Assembly: GCF_016107555.1 (NCBI RefSeq)
Contig: NZ_JABASU010000007.1
Location: 1-64,000 of the forward strand
DNA: 64,000 nt
From: Psychrobacter celer
GTDB taxonomy: Bacteria > Pseudomonadota > Gammaproteobacteria > Pseudomonadales > Moraxellaceae
Direction of reading: 5' to 3'
Position numbers and translations under genes: made by a program. The notes beneath the pieces were generated by a model, which ran no database searches, was not told where the DNA came from, and saw only the letters and a list, made by a program, of their open reading frames with translations. Numbering within the stretch: the first letter of the stretch is position 1; every line of letters begins with the position of its first letter. Below, piece after piece: positions 8,925 through 18,130 of this stretch.

Positions 8925-9133
8925 GGGCGTGTCCTCTTCAATCGATAGCCATCTAAATGAGTTAGAAATGGCTAAATCTGACCAAACAGTATCAAATAGC
9001 TAACGAATATCTCGATATTATCTGGGCTATTTTCGTTGTTTGATTAGGGCGTGTTGAATATTCAACACGCCCTACAGTTTTTGGCGGCAATTCATCTCAT
9101 TTTTATTGCTATTTTTAAAATGAGGACACGTCC
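8925..9133. repeat. MITE-like element with a 30-bp perfect palindrome
   Basis: A 209-bp intergenic element with terminal inverted repeats GGGCGTGTCCTC (8925-8936) and GAGGACACGTCC (9122-9133), matching at 11 of 12 positions. Inside it, 9045-9074 is a perfect 30-base palindrome centred on GAATATTC, with arms beginning TAGGGCGTGTTGAA. There is no open reading frame. The end sequence and the following CAATCGATAG block recur in shorter repeats at 16331-16390 and 61221-61286. The remainder of the gap up to 9500 has no feature besides the AAGGAAGAG ribosome-binding site of the next gene. Confidence 0.75.
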
Positions 9134-9500
9134 AAGTAGGTCAGTTGCCTAAAGTGTAGCAGTTTTTGGCAGTGTCGCCCAAACTTATCTGCTTATTAGA
9201 TACCGCCCAAATAAAAATTTGGAAATTAAAAAGTTTGGCCGCGGCGTAAGCGATGACTTTTGCTCTATTAAAAAACGCACTAGTCAGTTTAAAATGCTAT
9301 TCATTGCTCAGTCGATGCGCTACATTAAAGTGCCCGTCGGAGCGTCTAAAAGCGTAAGGGATACAATTTTATGACTGTTTTTTATGACGGATTTTGGTTG
9401 GGTCTGCTAAAAACGAAGACAGGCAGGATGGGCGCTAAAAATACAGCGCCGCTCGCCCAAAAAAGTATATCAGTCCCAACGCATATAACAAGGAAGAGAC

Positions 9501-10955
9501 ATGACAGACAATACCCAAAATATCAATGAGCATATGCCGCACCAAACCTCTAGTATCGCGCACACCGCCGAAGAGATGCGAGCGCAATTTGAGCATCTAC
9601 AAGCGCTGAGCCGTACGCAGCCGATAAACGACTGGGCCACGCGTGAGACGCAGCTGGATAACCTTGAGATGATGCTCAGCGACAACCAAGCCAGCTTTGC
9701 CAGTGCCATCAGCGCTGACTTTGGCCATCGTAGTGAGTCTGAGACGCAGTTTGCTGAGTTGTTCCCCAGTTTTACAGGGATTAGTCATGCCAAAAAACAC
9801 GGCAAAAAATGGATGAAGCCTCAGCGTGCACCGATCTCGACACTGTATATGCCAGCCCACAACGAAATCCAGCCGCAGCCGTTAGGGGTGGTCGGCATCA
9901 TGGTGCCTTGGAACTATCCGCTGTTTTTGGCCGTAGGCCCGATGATAGATGCGCTCGCTGCTGGCAATAGAATCATGATTAAAATGAGTGAGGCGGCACC
10001 AAAGTTTGCGCAGACGTTCGCCGATGCTGTGGCTCGTTATTTTTCCTCCGACATGATATGTGTGGTGCTGGGAGAAGTCGATATCGCGGTGGCTTTTAGT
10101 GAGCTGCCGTTTGATCATCTGCTGTATACTGGCTCGACAGCGGTCGGCAAAAAAGTCATGGCCGCCGCCGCCCCCAATCTGACGCCAGTGACGTTAGAGC
10201 TGGGTGGTAAGTCGCCGGTGATCGTCTTGGATGATGCCAATTTGGAATCGGCGGTCAATCGCGTGATGATGGGCAAGACACTAAATGCTGGTCAAACCTG
10301 TATCGCCCCTGATTATGTGCTGATTCCCCGTCGTTATCATGAGTCATTTATCCAAGCGGCAAAAGACTGGATGGATAAGCACTATCCTGATATTGAGCAC
10401 AATCCTGACTACTCACGCATCATCAATGGCGCGCAGTTTGAGCGCGTAAAAGGCTATTTGAACGCGCTACCAAGCGAGCAGGTGCATGCGCTGACCTCGA
10501 TTGAGGCCAACAGCGAAACACGCCTGATGCCGCCTGTGATCGTTCGGGAGCCTGCGTTAGACAGTGAGGTGATGGACAATGAGATTTTTGCGCCGATTTT
10601 GCCTTTGATACACTACGAAACGCTAGATGATGCCATTCACTTGGTCAATTCGCGCCCGCGTCCGCTGGCTTTGTATGTATTTGGCGAACATCAAGGCGAT
10701 ATAGAGCAAGTGCGTAATCGTACGGTCTCAGGTGGTCTGTGTGTCAACGAGGTCCTCATGCACGTGGCGCAGCACGACTTACCCTTTGGCGGCGTTGGTG
10801 ATTCGGGCACCGGTGCTTATCATGGTAAGGCAGGATTTGAGCGTCTTAGTCACATGAAGCCGGTGTTTGTACAGGCCAAGCTCAACGGCATGAATTTACT
10901 ACTACCGCCTTATGGTGGACTGTTTAAAAAAGCCATGGCTCTATTTTTAAAGTAG
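9501..10955 (+). CDS. Aldehyde dehydrogenase, coniferyl aldehyde dehydrogenase type
   Basis: An NAD(P)+-dependent aldehyde dehydrogenase of 484 residues. General base Glu233 is in LELGGKSP and catalytic Cys267 is in NAGQTCIAPDY; the oxyanion and cofactor segment is PWNYPLFLAVGPM. The Q-T-C-I-A-P-D-Y form and a C-terminal hydrophobic tail (LLLPPYGGLFKKAMALFLK) belong to the subgroup of coniferyl-aldehyde and long-chain fatty aldehyde dehydrogenases that associate with membranes. The substrate is probably a medium or long aliphatic or aromatic aldehyde; this is inference. The gene has a good AAGGAAGAG site and stands alone between a repeat and the ABC importer. Confidence 0.92.
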   Translation: MTDNTQNINEHMPHQTSSIAHTAEEMRAQFEHLQALSRTQPINDWATRETQLDNLEMMLSDNQASFASAISADFGHRSESETQFAELFPSFTGISHAKKHGKKWMKPQRAPISTLYMPAHNEIQPQPLGVVGIMVPWNYPLFLAVGPMIDALAAGNRIMIKMSEAAPKFAQTFADAVARYFSSDMICVVLGEVDIAVAFSELPFDHLLYTGSTAVGKKVMAAAAPNLTPVTLELGGKSPVIVLDDANLESAVNRVMMGKTLNAGQTCIAPDYVLIPRRYHESFIQAAKDWMDKHYPDIEHNPDYSRIINGAQFERVKGYLNALPSEQVHALTSIEANSETRLMPPVIVREPALDSEVMDNEIFAPILPLIHYETLDDAIHLVNSRPRPLALYVFGEHQGDIEQVRNRTVSGGLCVNEVLMHVAQHDLPFGGVGDSGTGAYHGKAGFERLSHMKPVFVQAKLNGMNLLLPPYGGLFKKAMALFLK

Positions 10956-11057
10956 CACTCAAACACAGTCGCCTTGTAAATCACTGTGTCCGATATAATC
11001 ATGCTCAGTGTAGCCATGCCTAATACAGCCTTGTGGCGACACGTTTTAAGCATACTT

Positions 11058-11086
11058 ATGCATCTACCTAGGTAGGTGCTCTTTTT
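11058..11086 (+). terminator. Probable terminator of the aldehyde dehydrogenase gene
   Basis: Arms GCATCTACC (11060-11068) and GGTAGGTGC (11071-11079) pair at 8 of 9 positions (the centre CTAG would form the loop), followed by TCTTTTTT. It lies about 105 bases past the stop codon. The rest of 10956-11298 shows no gene. Confidence 0.6.
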
Positions 11087-11298
11087 TGGCCAAATAGCGG
11101 TAGACTGCGCATGGGTAGTGAACAATAAGCATTTGTCATCTTTGTGAGAAGTCGCTACACTTTGTAGTACCTCTAAACAACGGCAACCTATCATTTAAGC
11201 CAATCGCTCATGCGTGCTACTGACGCAAGAGATTCGTTCATACTTACGTGTAGGTATAGGCGAGTGGCATCCATCATCCATCATCAATAGGACTGAGC

Positions 11299-13242
11299 AT
11301 GCGCCAATGGATTGCGTTAAGTTTACTCTGTATGAGTATATTACTCCTGCCCGTGGCAGCCTCGGCGGCCTGCCAATCACCTGTCAAATTTGGCGCGCTG
11401 ACATGGGAGAGTGGTCAGTTTATCTCTGGGGTACTCAAGTATATCGTCGAAGATGGCTATGAGTGTGCGGTCGAGGAGGTGCCAGGTGCTGGCCCTGCGC
11501 TCGAAACCGCGCTGTCGCAAGACGATATTCAAGTCATCGGTGAGCAGTGGGTTGGGCGCTCACCGATCATGGAACAGGCCATTGCGCAAGATAAAGTTGC
11601 TGTCATCGGCGATACGCTAAAAGGCGGCGCAACCCAAGGCTGGTATGTGCCCAAATACGTGCTAGAAGAAAATCCGGGACTGCGCAGCTACCAAGATCTG
11701 CCCAAGTATGCCCATTTGTTTGAAGACCCAGAAGATCCAGGCAGTGCTCGTTTTATGAATTGCCCTTCTGGCTGGACTTGTGAGGTGTTTAATACGCGGC
11801 TACTAAAAAATACAGGATTGGATGGTGTTTTTAACAACGCGCACCCCGGTACAGGCGCGGCACTCGATGCCGAGATATCGTCTGCATTTGAGCAGCACAA
11901 ACCCTTATTGTTTTATTACTGGCAGCCGACAGGGTTGATGGCGAAATACGACTTTGCCGCGCTTGAGTTTCCTGCGCACGATGATGCTTGTTGGCAGGAT
12001 TTGCTGCGCGCAGATGGCAGCGCTGACTGCGTCTCAGGCTTCCCCGTTTCTCCTTTGGGGATTGCTGTCTCCACCCCGTTTATAGCGTCCCACCCAGCGC
12101 TGGTTGATGTTTTTAATAACGTACAGTTTAGTGCCGATGCGCTCAATGGCGCTATCTTAGAGATGAGTGAAAACAAACGTAGCGGCGAAGAGCAAGCGTT
12201 GGTGTTTTTGCGCGAGCATCCAGACGTCTGGCGCACGTGGGTGACTGACGAAGCGGCCATCAATCTAGCAGCGCAGTTAGATATTAGCCTCACAGGTGCG
12301 GCAGCCAACGATAGCACTATCGCTCATGATGATGGCATCAATAATCAAGCATTTGGCCTTGCATCGAGCTTCCCATCATGGTCGCTTGAGACCCCGCTCA
12401 ATAATACCTTGGCAAGCGTGGTAAAAAACTACGGTGAGGTGTTTCGTACCATCAGTACTTTGGCACTTACTTATTTATTGTTACCGATTGAGCGGCTATT
12501 GACCGCGATGCCGCCATGGCTGCTTATCTTACTCGTCACGGTATTGGGATGGTTTGCGGTTCGTAAGGTGTGGTTTGCCTTGGCATGCGGTGCAGGGCTG
12601 TTTTTGATCGGTGCTTTTGGGCTGTGGGGCGCGCTGATTGATACTTTTGCCCTGCTAATCGTCTCGGTGCTGGTGACAGTGGTGATTGGCATTCCGATCG
12701 GGATTGCGATGTCGGGCAGTAAGATACTGCGTAAGATAGTCACGCCCATTTTGGATGTGATGCAGACCATGCCAAGCTTTGTATATTTGATTCCGGTGCT
12801 GATGCTATTTGGAATTGGTAAGGTGCCAGCGCTGTTTGCTACCGTCATTTATGCCTTGCCGCCGCTGATTCGCCTGACGACGCTGGGCATTACCCAAGTC
12901 GATCATGAGATGATCGAGGCAGGGCGCTCGTTTGGCAGTACGCATCGTCAGCTGCTGATTTGGATTAAGCTACCACAAGCATTACCAAGTATCATGGCGG
13001 GGATCAATCAAGCGGTGATGATGTCACTGTCCATGGTGGTGCTGGCTTCTATGATTGGCGCGCCAGGTCTTGGCGAGGATGTGCTGCAGTCTATTCAAAC
13101 GCTAAATATCGGTCAAGGGCTACAAGCAGGTACCGCGATCGTCATCGTCGCCATTATCATTGATCGTATCACTCAGGCATTTGGTCAAGGCAAGCGCGCC
13201 CGCCAACAAACCATCGATGCTGGCAAGCGTCCGATAGGGTGA
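11299..13242 (+). CDS. Glycine betaine-type ABC transporter, substrate-binding protein fused to permease
   Basis: A 647-residue fusion. Residues 1-23 are a signal peptide ending in ASA, residues 24 to about 310 are a ProX-type binding domain (start KFGALTWESGQF), and residues about 370-640 are a ProW-type permease with five or six membrane segments and the EAA loop near residue 540 (EAGRSFGSTHRQLLIWIKLP). It would capture a betaine-like compound in the periplasm and pass it through the membrane. In E. coli these are separate proteins ProX and ProW; joined versions are known in the OpuA/OpuC branch, where the binding domain is often at the other end. Its stop codon overlaps a possible GTG start of the ATPase gene, so the two are one operon. 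Confidence 0.93.
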   Translation: MRQWIALSLLCMSILLLPVAASAACQSPVKFGALTWESGQFISGVLKYIVEDGYECAVEEVPGAGPALETALSQDDIQVIGEQWVGRSPIMEQAIAQDKVAVIGDTLKGGATQGWYVPKYVLEENPGLRSYQDLPKYAHLFEDPEDPGSARFMNCPSGWTCEVFNTRLLKNTGLDGVFNNAHPGTGAALDAEISSAFEQHKPLLFYYWQPTGLMAKYDFAALEFPAHDDACWQDLLRADGSADCVSGFPVSPLGIAVSTPFIASHPALVDVFNNVQFSADALNGAILEMSENKRSGEEQALVFLREHPDVWRTWVTDEAAINLAAQLDISLTGAAANDSTIAHDDGINNQAFGLASSFPSWSLETPLNNTLASVVKNYGEVFRTISTLALTYLLLPIERLLTAMPPWLLILLVTVLGWFAVRKVWFALACGAGLFLIGAFGLWGALIDTFALLIVSVLVTVVIGIPIGIAMSGSKILRKIVTPILDVMQTMPSFVYLIPVLMLFGIGKVPALFATVIYALPPLIRLTTLGITQVDHEMIEAGRSFGSTHRQLLIWIKLPQALPSIMAGINQAVMMSLSMVVLASMIGAPGLGEDVLQSIQTLNIGQGLQAGTAIVIVAIIIDRITQAFGQGKRARQQTIDAGKRPIG

Positions 13243-13304
13243 TAAGTAGCGGCTACATCGAGCTAAGCTGTGCTAAACCGCATAAAAACCCCATAGCGAG
13301 AACC

Positions 13305-14210
13305 ATGATGAACCATATTCAGCTTGAAAATATCAGTAAGATTTATAACGCCAGCACGGCACAGGCGCAGGTAGCTTTATCGCTATTGGCGCAAGGGATG
13401 GACAGTACCGAGGTCAAAGAGCAGACAGGGTATTCGGTCGGGCTTTATGACATCAACCTCGCCATCAAAGCAGGGGAGCTGCACTGTATCATGGGGCTCT
13501 CAGGCTCAGGCAAGTCGACTTTGATACGGCATATCAATCGTCTAATAGACCCAAGCTGTGGCAAAATATGGGTCGATACCAGCCTACATACAACAAACCC
13601 TAGTCGCGCGCCTGCTACCGTAGTAGCAGAGGAGACGCAGACTACAGCGCAAGCAGAATCGTCTGCTATCGATATATTGACGCTCAATGATAAAGCGCTG
13701 CAGCAGTATCGTCAGCATACCGTCAGTATGGTGTTTCAGCATTTCGGCCTAGTACCGCACATGACTGTCATACAAAACGTCGCCTATGGCCTACGGGTAC
13801 GGAAGATGAGTACCAAAGCGCGCCATGAGATTGCACGGCATTGGCTCAATGAAGTCGGACTGCCCAATCTAGAACACAGCTACCCTGACGAGCTATCAGG
13901 CGGTATGCAGCAGCGTGTTGGGCTGGCACGGGCACTGGCGACAGACAACCCAATCTTGCTGATGGATGAGGCGTTTTCTGCCCTTGATCCGCTGATTCGT
14001 GCTCAGCTACAAGACCAGCTGTTGGAGCTGCAAGATCGGCTGAGCAAGACCATCGTTTTTATTACCCATGATATCGATGAGGCCATCAAGGTCGGCCAAC
14101 GCATCAGCATCTTAAACGGTGGTCGTTTGGTACAGACGGGCACCCCGCAGCAGCTACGTCACGACCCTGCTGATGATTATGTGGCGCAGTTTATGCACAC
14201 TAAGTCGTGA
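13305..14210 (+). CDS. Glycine betaine-type ABC transporter ATPase (ProV-like)
   Basis: The ATP-binding subunit for the fused binding/permease protein. Walker A GLSGSGKST is at about residues 64-72, the signature LSGGMQQR near 197, Walker B ILLMDEAFSALDP follows, and the H-loop is ITHD. It is closest to ProV of the QAT family (HFGLVPHMTV, SYPDELSGGM). Two oddities: about 25 extra residues rich in A, T, S and E lie between Walker A and the Q-loop, and the two C-terminal CBS domains that sense ionic strength in OpuAA are absent (301 residues against 400 in ProV). I chose the ATG pair at 13305/13308; a GTG at 13239 overlapping the previous stop gives 22 more residues. Confidence 0.93.
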   Translation: MMNHIQLENISKIYNASTAQAQVALSLLAQGMDSTEVKEQTGYSVGLYDINLAIKAGELHCIMGLSGSGKSTLIRHINRLIDPSCGKIWVDTSLHTTNPSRAPATVVAEETQTTAQAESSAIDILTLNDKALQQYRQHTVSMVFQHFGLVPHMTVIQNVAYGLRVRKMSTKARHEIARHWLNEVGLPNLEHSYPDELSGGMQQRVGLARALATDNPILLMDEAFSALDPLIRAQLQDQLLELQDRLSKTIVFITHDIDEAIKVGQRISILNGGRLVQTGTPQQLRHDPADDYVAQFMHTKS

Positions 14211-14407
14211 TGCTGATTTTGACGTTTTTTATCGACAGCAAAGGCATTTTGCACGATAGAGTGTAGGGTCTGATCGGTGATACAACGGTTAACAAAAGCT
14301 CAATATGAAACCGCTGTTTTTAATATTGTCTGAATTGTATTTAGGCAGAGATGGTCGTACTATAAAAATATCTGCCACTCATAGCAGTGTTAGTTAAAGG
14401 ATCTATT

Positions 14408-16291
14408 ATGTCAAACCAGCCTACCGATAAAAACGATCAACCACGCCACTTAAATTGGTACAAAGATCAGTCAAGTACCAGCCATTCTATAAGTAACGTT
14501 ACCGCCAAACCCCCATCACAGCATGTAGTAACACAGCCCCCTCACTCAAAACCATCACGCTACCTAAAAAATACCAGCCGCTATGGCGTGATGGCGGTGC
14601 TCAGCGCTGGGCTGCTGATGGCTTGCGGTCAAATGAGTAATGCTGATAATAGTGCCAGTAGTAGTGCTGGCAGTAGTGCCAGTCAGCAAAACAGCGGCGT
14701 GACCAGCTCACGAGATATGTTGCCATCTGACATGCTTGGGCAGATGCAAGCATTGCCGCAATTGACCACAGGTCTGGGCGAGACAGGCGCGGCAGTGATC
14801 GACCCTGATAAGCCGACCTTGGTTAAGTTTTGGGCGAGCTGGTGCCCGCTGTGTTTGGGCACACTGGCTGAGACCGAAGTGTGGCGCCTTGATCCTAAGT
14901 TCTCTGGTTTAAACGTAGTCACTATGGTAAGTCCTGGTCATCTCAATGAGAAAGCTGAGGGTGAGTTTGCCTCATGGTATGCAGGCGTGCAGTCAGAGTA
15001 TCCCAAACTACCGGTATTGACTGACCCTTCTGGCGCTATCATCAAGCAGCTTGGCGTGCAGGTCTATCCAAGCTGGGCGATACTGGATAAAACCGGCAAC
15101 TTGGTACACTTAGTCAAAGGCAATCTATCGACCGAGCAAGCATATGCGCTGGCGGACAATGCCGAAAACGACTTTGCCGAGCTAAAGGCTGGCAGTAGCA
15201 AGCCTGCAAACGCCCAAGCGGCAGCCAGCAATAGCAAGATTGAAACCATCAAGCAAAAAGATGGGGTGTATTATAATGACAAAGGCAACGCCATCAATAC
15301 CCGCTCTATCTATCTGGCAGGCGGCTGCTTTTGGGGTGTTGAAGCCTATATGGAGCGTGTCGATGGCGTGGTCGATGCGCTATCAGGCTATGCCAATGGG
15401 GATACTGCCAACCCCAGTTATGAGCAGGTCATTCGCGGCTCAGGGCATGCTGAAGCAGTAAAAGTCACTTATGATGCTGATAAGATAGATCTTGATACGG
15501 TTTTGCAGTATTATTTTCGCGTCATTGACCCGACCAGCCTAAACAAACAAGGCAATGATCGCGGTGTGCAGTATCGTACTGGGGTGTATTATACCGATCA
15601 AGACGATAAAGCGGTCATCGACGCGGCGCTAAAGCGAGTACAGAGCCAATATAAGCAAAAAGTTGTGGTCGAAAATGAGCCGTTAGACAACTTTTATGTG
15701 GCGGAGATGTATCATCAAGACTATCTGGCAAAAAACCCAAATGGCTACTGTCATGTCGATCTCAGCCTTGCCGATGATAAGCTTGAGAGTACGGCACCAC
15801 CCAAGCTTGCGCCTGTCAGCACCGTCGCAGAAGCGCTAGAGCCCAAGCGTTATGCTGGGTTTGATAAAAGTGCGCTACAGCAGACGCTCACCAAAGCTCA
15901 GTACAATATCACTCAACAGGCAGGAACAGAGCGGGCGTTTAGTCATGAGTATGATGACTTGTTTGCTCCTGGGATTTATGTCGATGTGGTCTCGGGCGAG
16001 CCTTTGTTTTTATCTACTGATAAGTACCAGTCAGGCTGCGGTTGGCCAAGCTTTACCAAGCCCATCGATATGCAAGTGATTACCCAGCACGAAGACCGAG
16101 CGTTTAATATGGTGCGTACCGAGGTGCGCTCGCGGGTCGCGGACTCACACTTGGGCCATGTGTTCCCCGATGGGCCAAAGGATCGTGGCGGCCTACGTTA
16201 TTGTATCAATGGTGGCGCGCTGCAGTTTATCCCCGTCGATGTGATGCCGCAGTCAGGCTATGCGCCTTTGGTCAAACTGATTACGTCGTAG
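14408..16291 (+). CDS. msrAB: Periplasmic thioredoxin-MsrA-MsrB fusion, methionine sulfoxide reductase
   Basis: A 627-residue protein resembling Neisseria PilB/MsrAB. After a cytoplasmic N-terminal tail of about 55 residues, a hydrophobic segment ends in LLMACG, so it is membrane-anchored or a lipoprotein. Three catalytic domains follow. The first is a TlpA/DsbE-like thioredoxin fold with WCPLC (Cys146 and Cys149). The second is MsrA with GCFWG (Cys307), reducing S-epimers of methionine sulfoxide. The third is MsrB with SGCGWPSF and RYCING (Cys599), reducing R-epimers. The thioredoxin domain would be recharged by DsbD-type electron transfer. It repairs oxidised proteins outside the cytoplasm. 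The ATG at 14408 was chosen over 14387 because AAAGGATC lies just upstream. Confidence 0.94.
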   Translation: MSNQPTDKNDQPRHLNWYKDQSSTSHSISNVTAKPPSQHVVTQPPHSKPSRYLKNTSRYGVMAVLSAGLLMACGQMSNADNSASSSAGSSASQQNSGVTSSRDMLPSDMLGQMQALPQLTTGLGETGAAVIDPDKPTLVKFWASWCPLCLGTLAETEVWRLDPKFSGLNVVTMVSPGHLNEKAEGEFASWYAGVQSEYPKLPVLTDPSGAIIKQLGVQVYPSWAILDKTGNLVHLVKGNLSTEQAYALADNAENDFAELKAGSSKPANAQAAASNSKIETIKQKDGVYYNDKGNAINTRSIYLAGGCFWGVEAYMERVDGVVDALSGYANGDTANPSYEQVIRGSGHAEAVKVTYDADKIDLDTVLQYYFRVIDPTSLNKQGNDRGVQYRTGVYYTDQDDKAVIDAALKRVQSQYKQKVVVENEPLDNFYVAEMYHQDYLAKNPNGYCHVDLSLADDKLESTAPPKLAPVSTVAEALEPKRYAGFDKSALQQTLTKAQYNITQQAGTERAFSHEYDDLFAPGIYVDVVSGEPLFLSTDKYQSGCGWPSFTKPIDMQVITQHEDRAFNMVRTEVRSRVADSHLGHVFPDGPKDRGGLRYCINGGALQFIPVDVMPQSGYAPLVKLITS

Positions 16292-16330
16292 TGGTATCGA
16301 CAGCGTTATACAGTGTTATAAATGTTTTGC

Positions 16331-16390
16331 CATTTTTGACCCATTTAGCTGACTATTAGCTGACTATCAGTTAGATTGAGGGCACGCCTT
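16331..16390 (-). repeat. Short copy of the CCCTCA/CGATAG dispersed repeat
   Basis: Read on the minus strand, 60 bases match the repeat at 61221-61286 and the left end of the element at 8925. The shared pattern is a GC-rich end, CCCTCAAT, then GATAGTCA, then AAATGGG and AAAAATG. Only one end of the element is clear here. It lies between msrAB and pncB. Confidence 0.5.
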
Positions 16391-16578
16391 AATAAAAGCA
16401 CTAAGAAAGCAGGAACTCTGAAAAAAGCAGCAAATTTCGTTATACTTGACGACTGATGAATGCGCGCTGCAAACGTGTTGTTTGTGCGCCATATCTGGTT
16501 GTTTATCATATTATATACTGTGTCGCTTTGAGTATTAGGTGACGTTATTTTTTATTTTTGTGTTTCTAAGGCCATAGT

Positions 16579-17802
16579 ATGACCGTTACCTATGCACCTA
16601 TTATTACCTCGTTACTTGATAACGATTTGTACAAATTCACCATGCTCCAAGCCATGCTGCATCAGTTTCCACAGACGCATGGGGTTTATCGCTTTCGTTG
16701 CCGCAATAATAAGGATACTGTCTATCCCTTAGCCGATATCAAAGACGCTCTAGAGCAGCAACTAGATAGTCTGTGCGAGTTACGGTTTTCGGAAGATGAA
16801 TTAGAATATCTGCGCGGTTTGCGCTTTATTCGTTCAGACTTCGTCGATTATCTTGAGCTGTTTAAGCTCAAGCGCCGTTTTATCACTGTCAGCACCGATG
16901 AAAAAGACAGACTGTGCATCGATATCGAAGGACCGATGATACAGGCAATGTTTTTTGAAGTGTTTGTTTTGGCCATTGTCAATGAATTGTATTTTAGTGC
17001 CTTATCAGACGCTCAAGTCTTGGCAGAAGGCCAGCGCCGGCTAGACGCCAAAGTTGAGCTATTGCATCATTATGCAGCCGAGCAAAGCAGCTATAGCCCC
17101 GATACACCGCCTTTTATCGTGGCTGATTTTGGTACGCGTCGCCGCTTTAGCAAATCTTGGCAAGCGCATGTGGTGGAGACCCTACACAAGGCTGCCCCAA
17201 AGATAGTTGGCGGCACCTCAAACGTTTATCTAGCAAAAAAACTGGGAATGACGCCGATCGGTACGATGGCGCACGAGTTTATGCAGGCATTTCAGGCATT
17301 GGATGTGCGTTTGCGCGATTCACAAAAAGCGGCGCTGGAAGCGTGGGTCCATGAGTATCGCGGCGACTTAGGAATCGCGCTGACAGATGTCGTCGGTATG
17401 GATGCGTTTTTGCGTGATTTTGACTTGTATTTTGCCAAGCTGTTTGATGGCTTGCGTCACGACAGCGGCGACCCCTATGTGTGGGGTGACAAGGCCATCG
17501 CGCATTATAAAAAGCTCAAGATAAACCCTAAGACTAAGATTTTGACTTTTAGTGATGGTTTGGATTTGGACAAAGCGTGGGAGCTGCATCAGTATTTCAA
17601 AGACCGTATCAAAACCAGCTTTGGCATCGGCACCAACTTGACCAATGACATGGGCATAACCCCAATCAATATCGTGCTAAAGCTGGTCGAGTGTAACGGT
17701 CAGCCTGTGGCAAAATTGTCTGACAGCCCAGGCAAGACCATGATTAATAATGACACCTATCTTGCCTATCTTCGCCAAGTGTTTGAGGTGGATACGCCAT
17801 AA
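16579..17802 (+). CDS. pncB: Nicotinate phosphoribosyltransferase
   Basis: Makes nicotinate mononucleotide from nicotinate and PRPP with ATP hydrolysis, in NAD salvage. The 407-residue protein starts with [16 protein letters not shown], a family hallmark. It has the FGTRRRFS block, the His that becomes phosphorylated in GTMAHEF, and [15 protein letters not shown] for PRPP binding. The length agrees with E. coli PncB (400 aa). The end reads [22 protein letters not shown] as usual. It stands alone and converges with xseB, ending only 10 bases from it with no obvious terminator between them. Confidence 0.97.
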   Translation: MTVTYAPIITSLLDNDLYKFTMLQAMLHQFPQTHGVYRFRCRNNKDTVYPLADIKDALEQQLDSLCELRFSEDELEYLRGLRFIRSDFVDYLELFKLKRRFITVSTDEKDRLCIDIEGPMIQAMFFEVFVLAIVNELYFSALSDAQVLAEGQRRLDAKVELLHHYAAEQSSYSPDTPPFIVADFGTRRRFSKSWQAHVVETLHKAAPKIVGGTSNVYLAKKLGMTPIGTMAHEFMQAFQALDVRLRDSQKAALEAWVHEYRGDLGIALTDVVGMDAFLRDFDLYFAKLFDGLRHDSGDPYVWGDKAIAHYKKLKINPKTKILTFSDGLDLDKAWELHQYFKDRIKTSFGIGTNLTNDMGITPINIVLKLVECNGQPVAKLSDSPGKTMINNDTYLAYLRQVFEVDTP

Positions 17803-17812
17803 TAAAGCGCCA

Positions 17813-18070
17813 CTAGGGGTTGCTATTTTGATCACTACTCTCTGTGCGACCTTCTTCAGCAAACGCCGCATCTAGCGCTTGCTGTACGGCATTGATGCGG
17901 GTTTCGCAGACACGATACGCCGCGATTGACTCTTCGACCGTGGTCATAAGGTTGTCGATATCGGGTTCATCTTGCTGCTGTAGCTGCTCGGCATTGGTTT
18001 TTAAAATATCGTAAGCCGCCTTAAAGGTTTTTGGGGCGGCTTTTTTGCGTCGGCGAGTCGGGGTAGTCAT
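17813..18070 (-). CDS. xseB: Exodeoxyribonuclease VII small subunit
   Basis: An 85-residue small subunit of exonuclease VII. The family core is visible as FKAAYDILKTNAEQLQQQ, then DIDNLMTTVEESIAAYRVC, a helical hairpin that binds the large subunit. A basic N-terminal tail (TRRRKKAAPK) and a C-terminal tail are outside the core. Several XseB subunits bind one XseA. It lies 60 bases after xseA in the same direction, so both subunits come from one operon. Confidence 0.93.
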   Translation of the reverse strand: MTTPTRRRKKAAPKTFKAAYDILKTNAEQLQQQDEPDIDNLMTTVEESIAAYRVCETRINAVQQALDAAFAEEGRTESSDQNSNP

Positions 18071-18130
18071 AAGTTTTTCCTAAGCTCTGGTAATGGTTTT
18101 GGTAGATAATAGGGTTTAAGTAATTAGTCC

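Noticed and set aside
9597..9860. Antisense frame of 87 codons within the aldehyde dehydrogenase gene
   Set aside because: It is a shadow of the well-supported aldehyde dehydrogenase frame on the other strand.
11916..12317. A 133-codon antisense frame inside the ABC fusion gene
   Set aside because: Entirely within a confident gene, and its translation (Ser- and Ala-rich) is what reverse reading of that frame gives.
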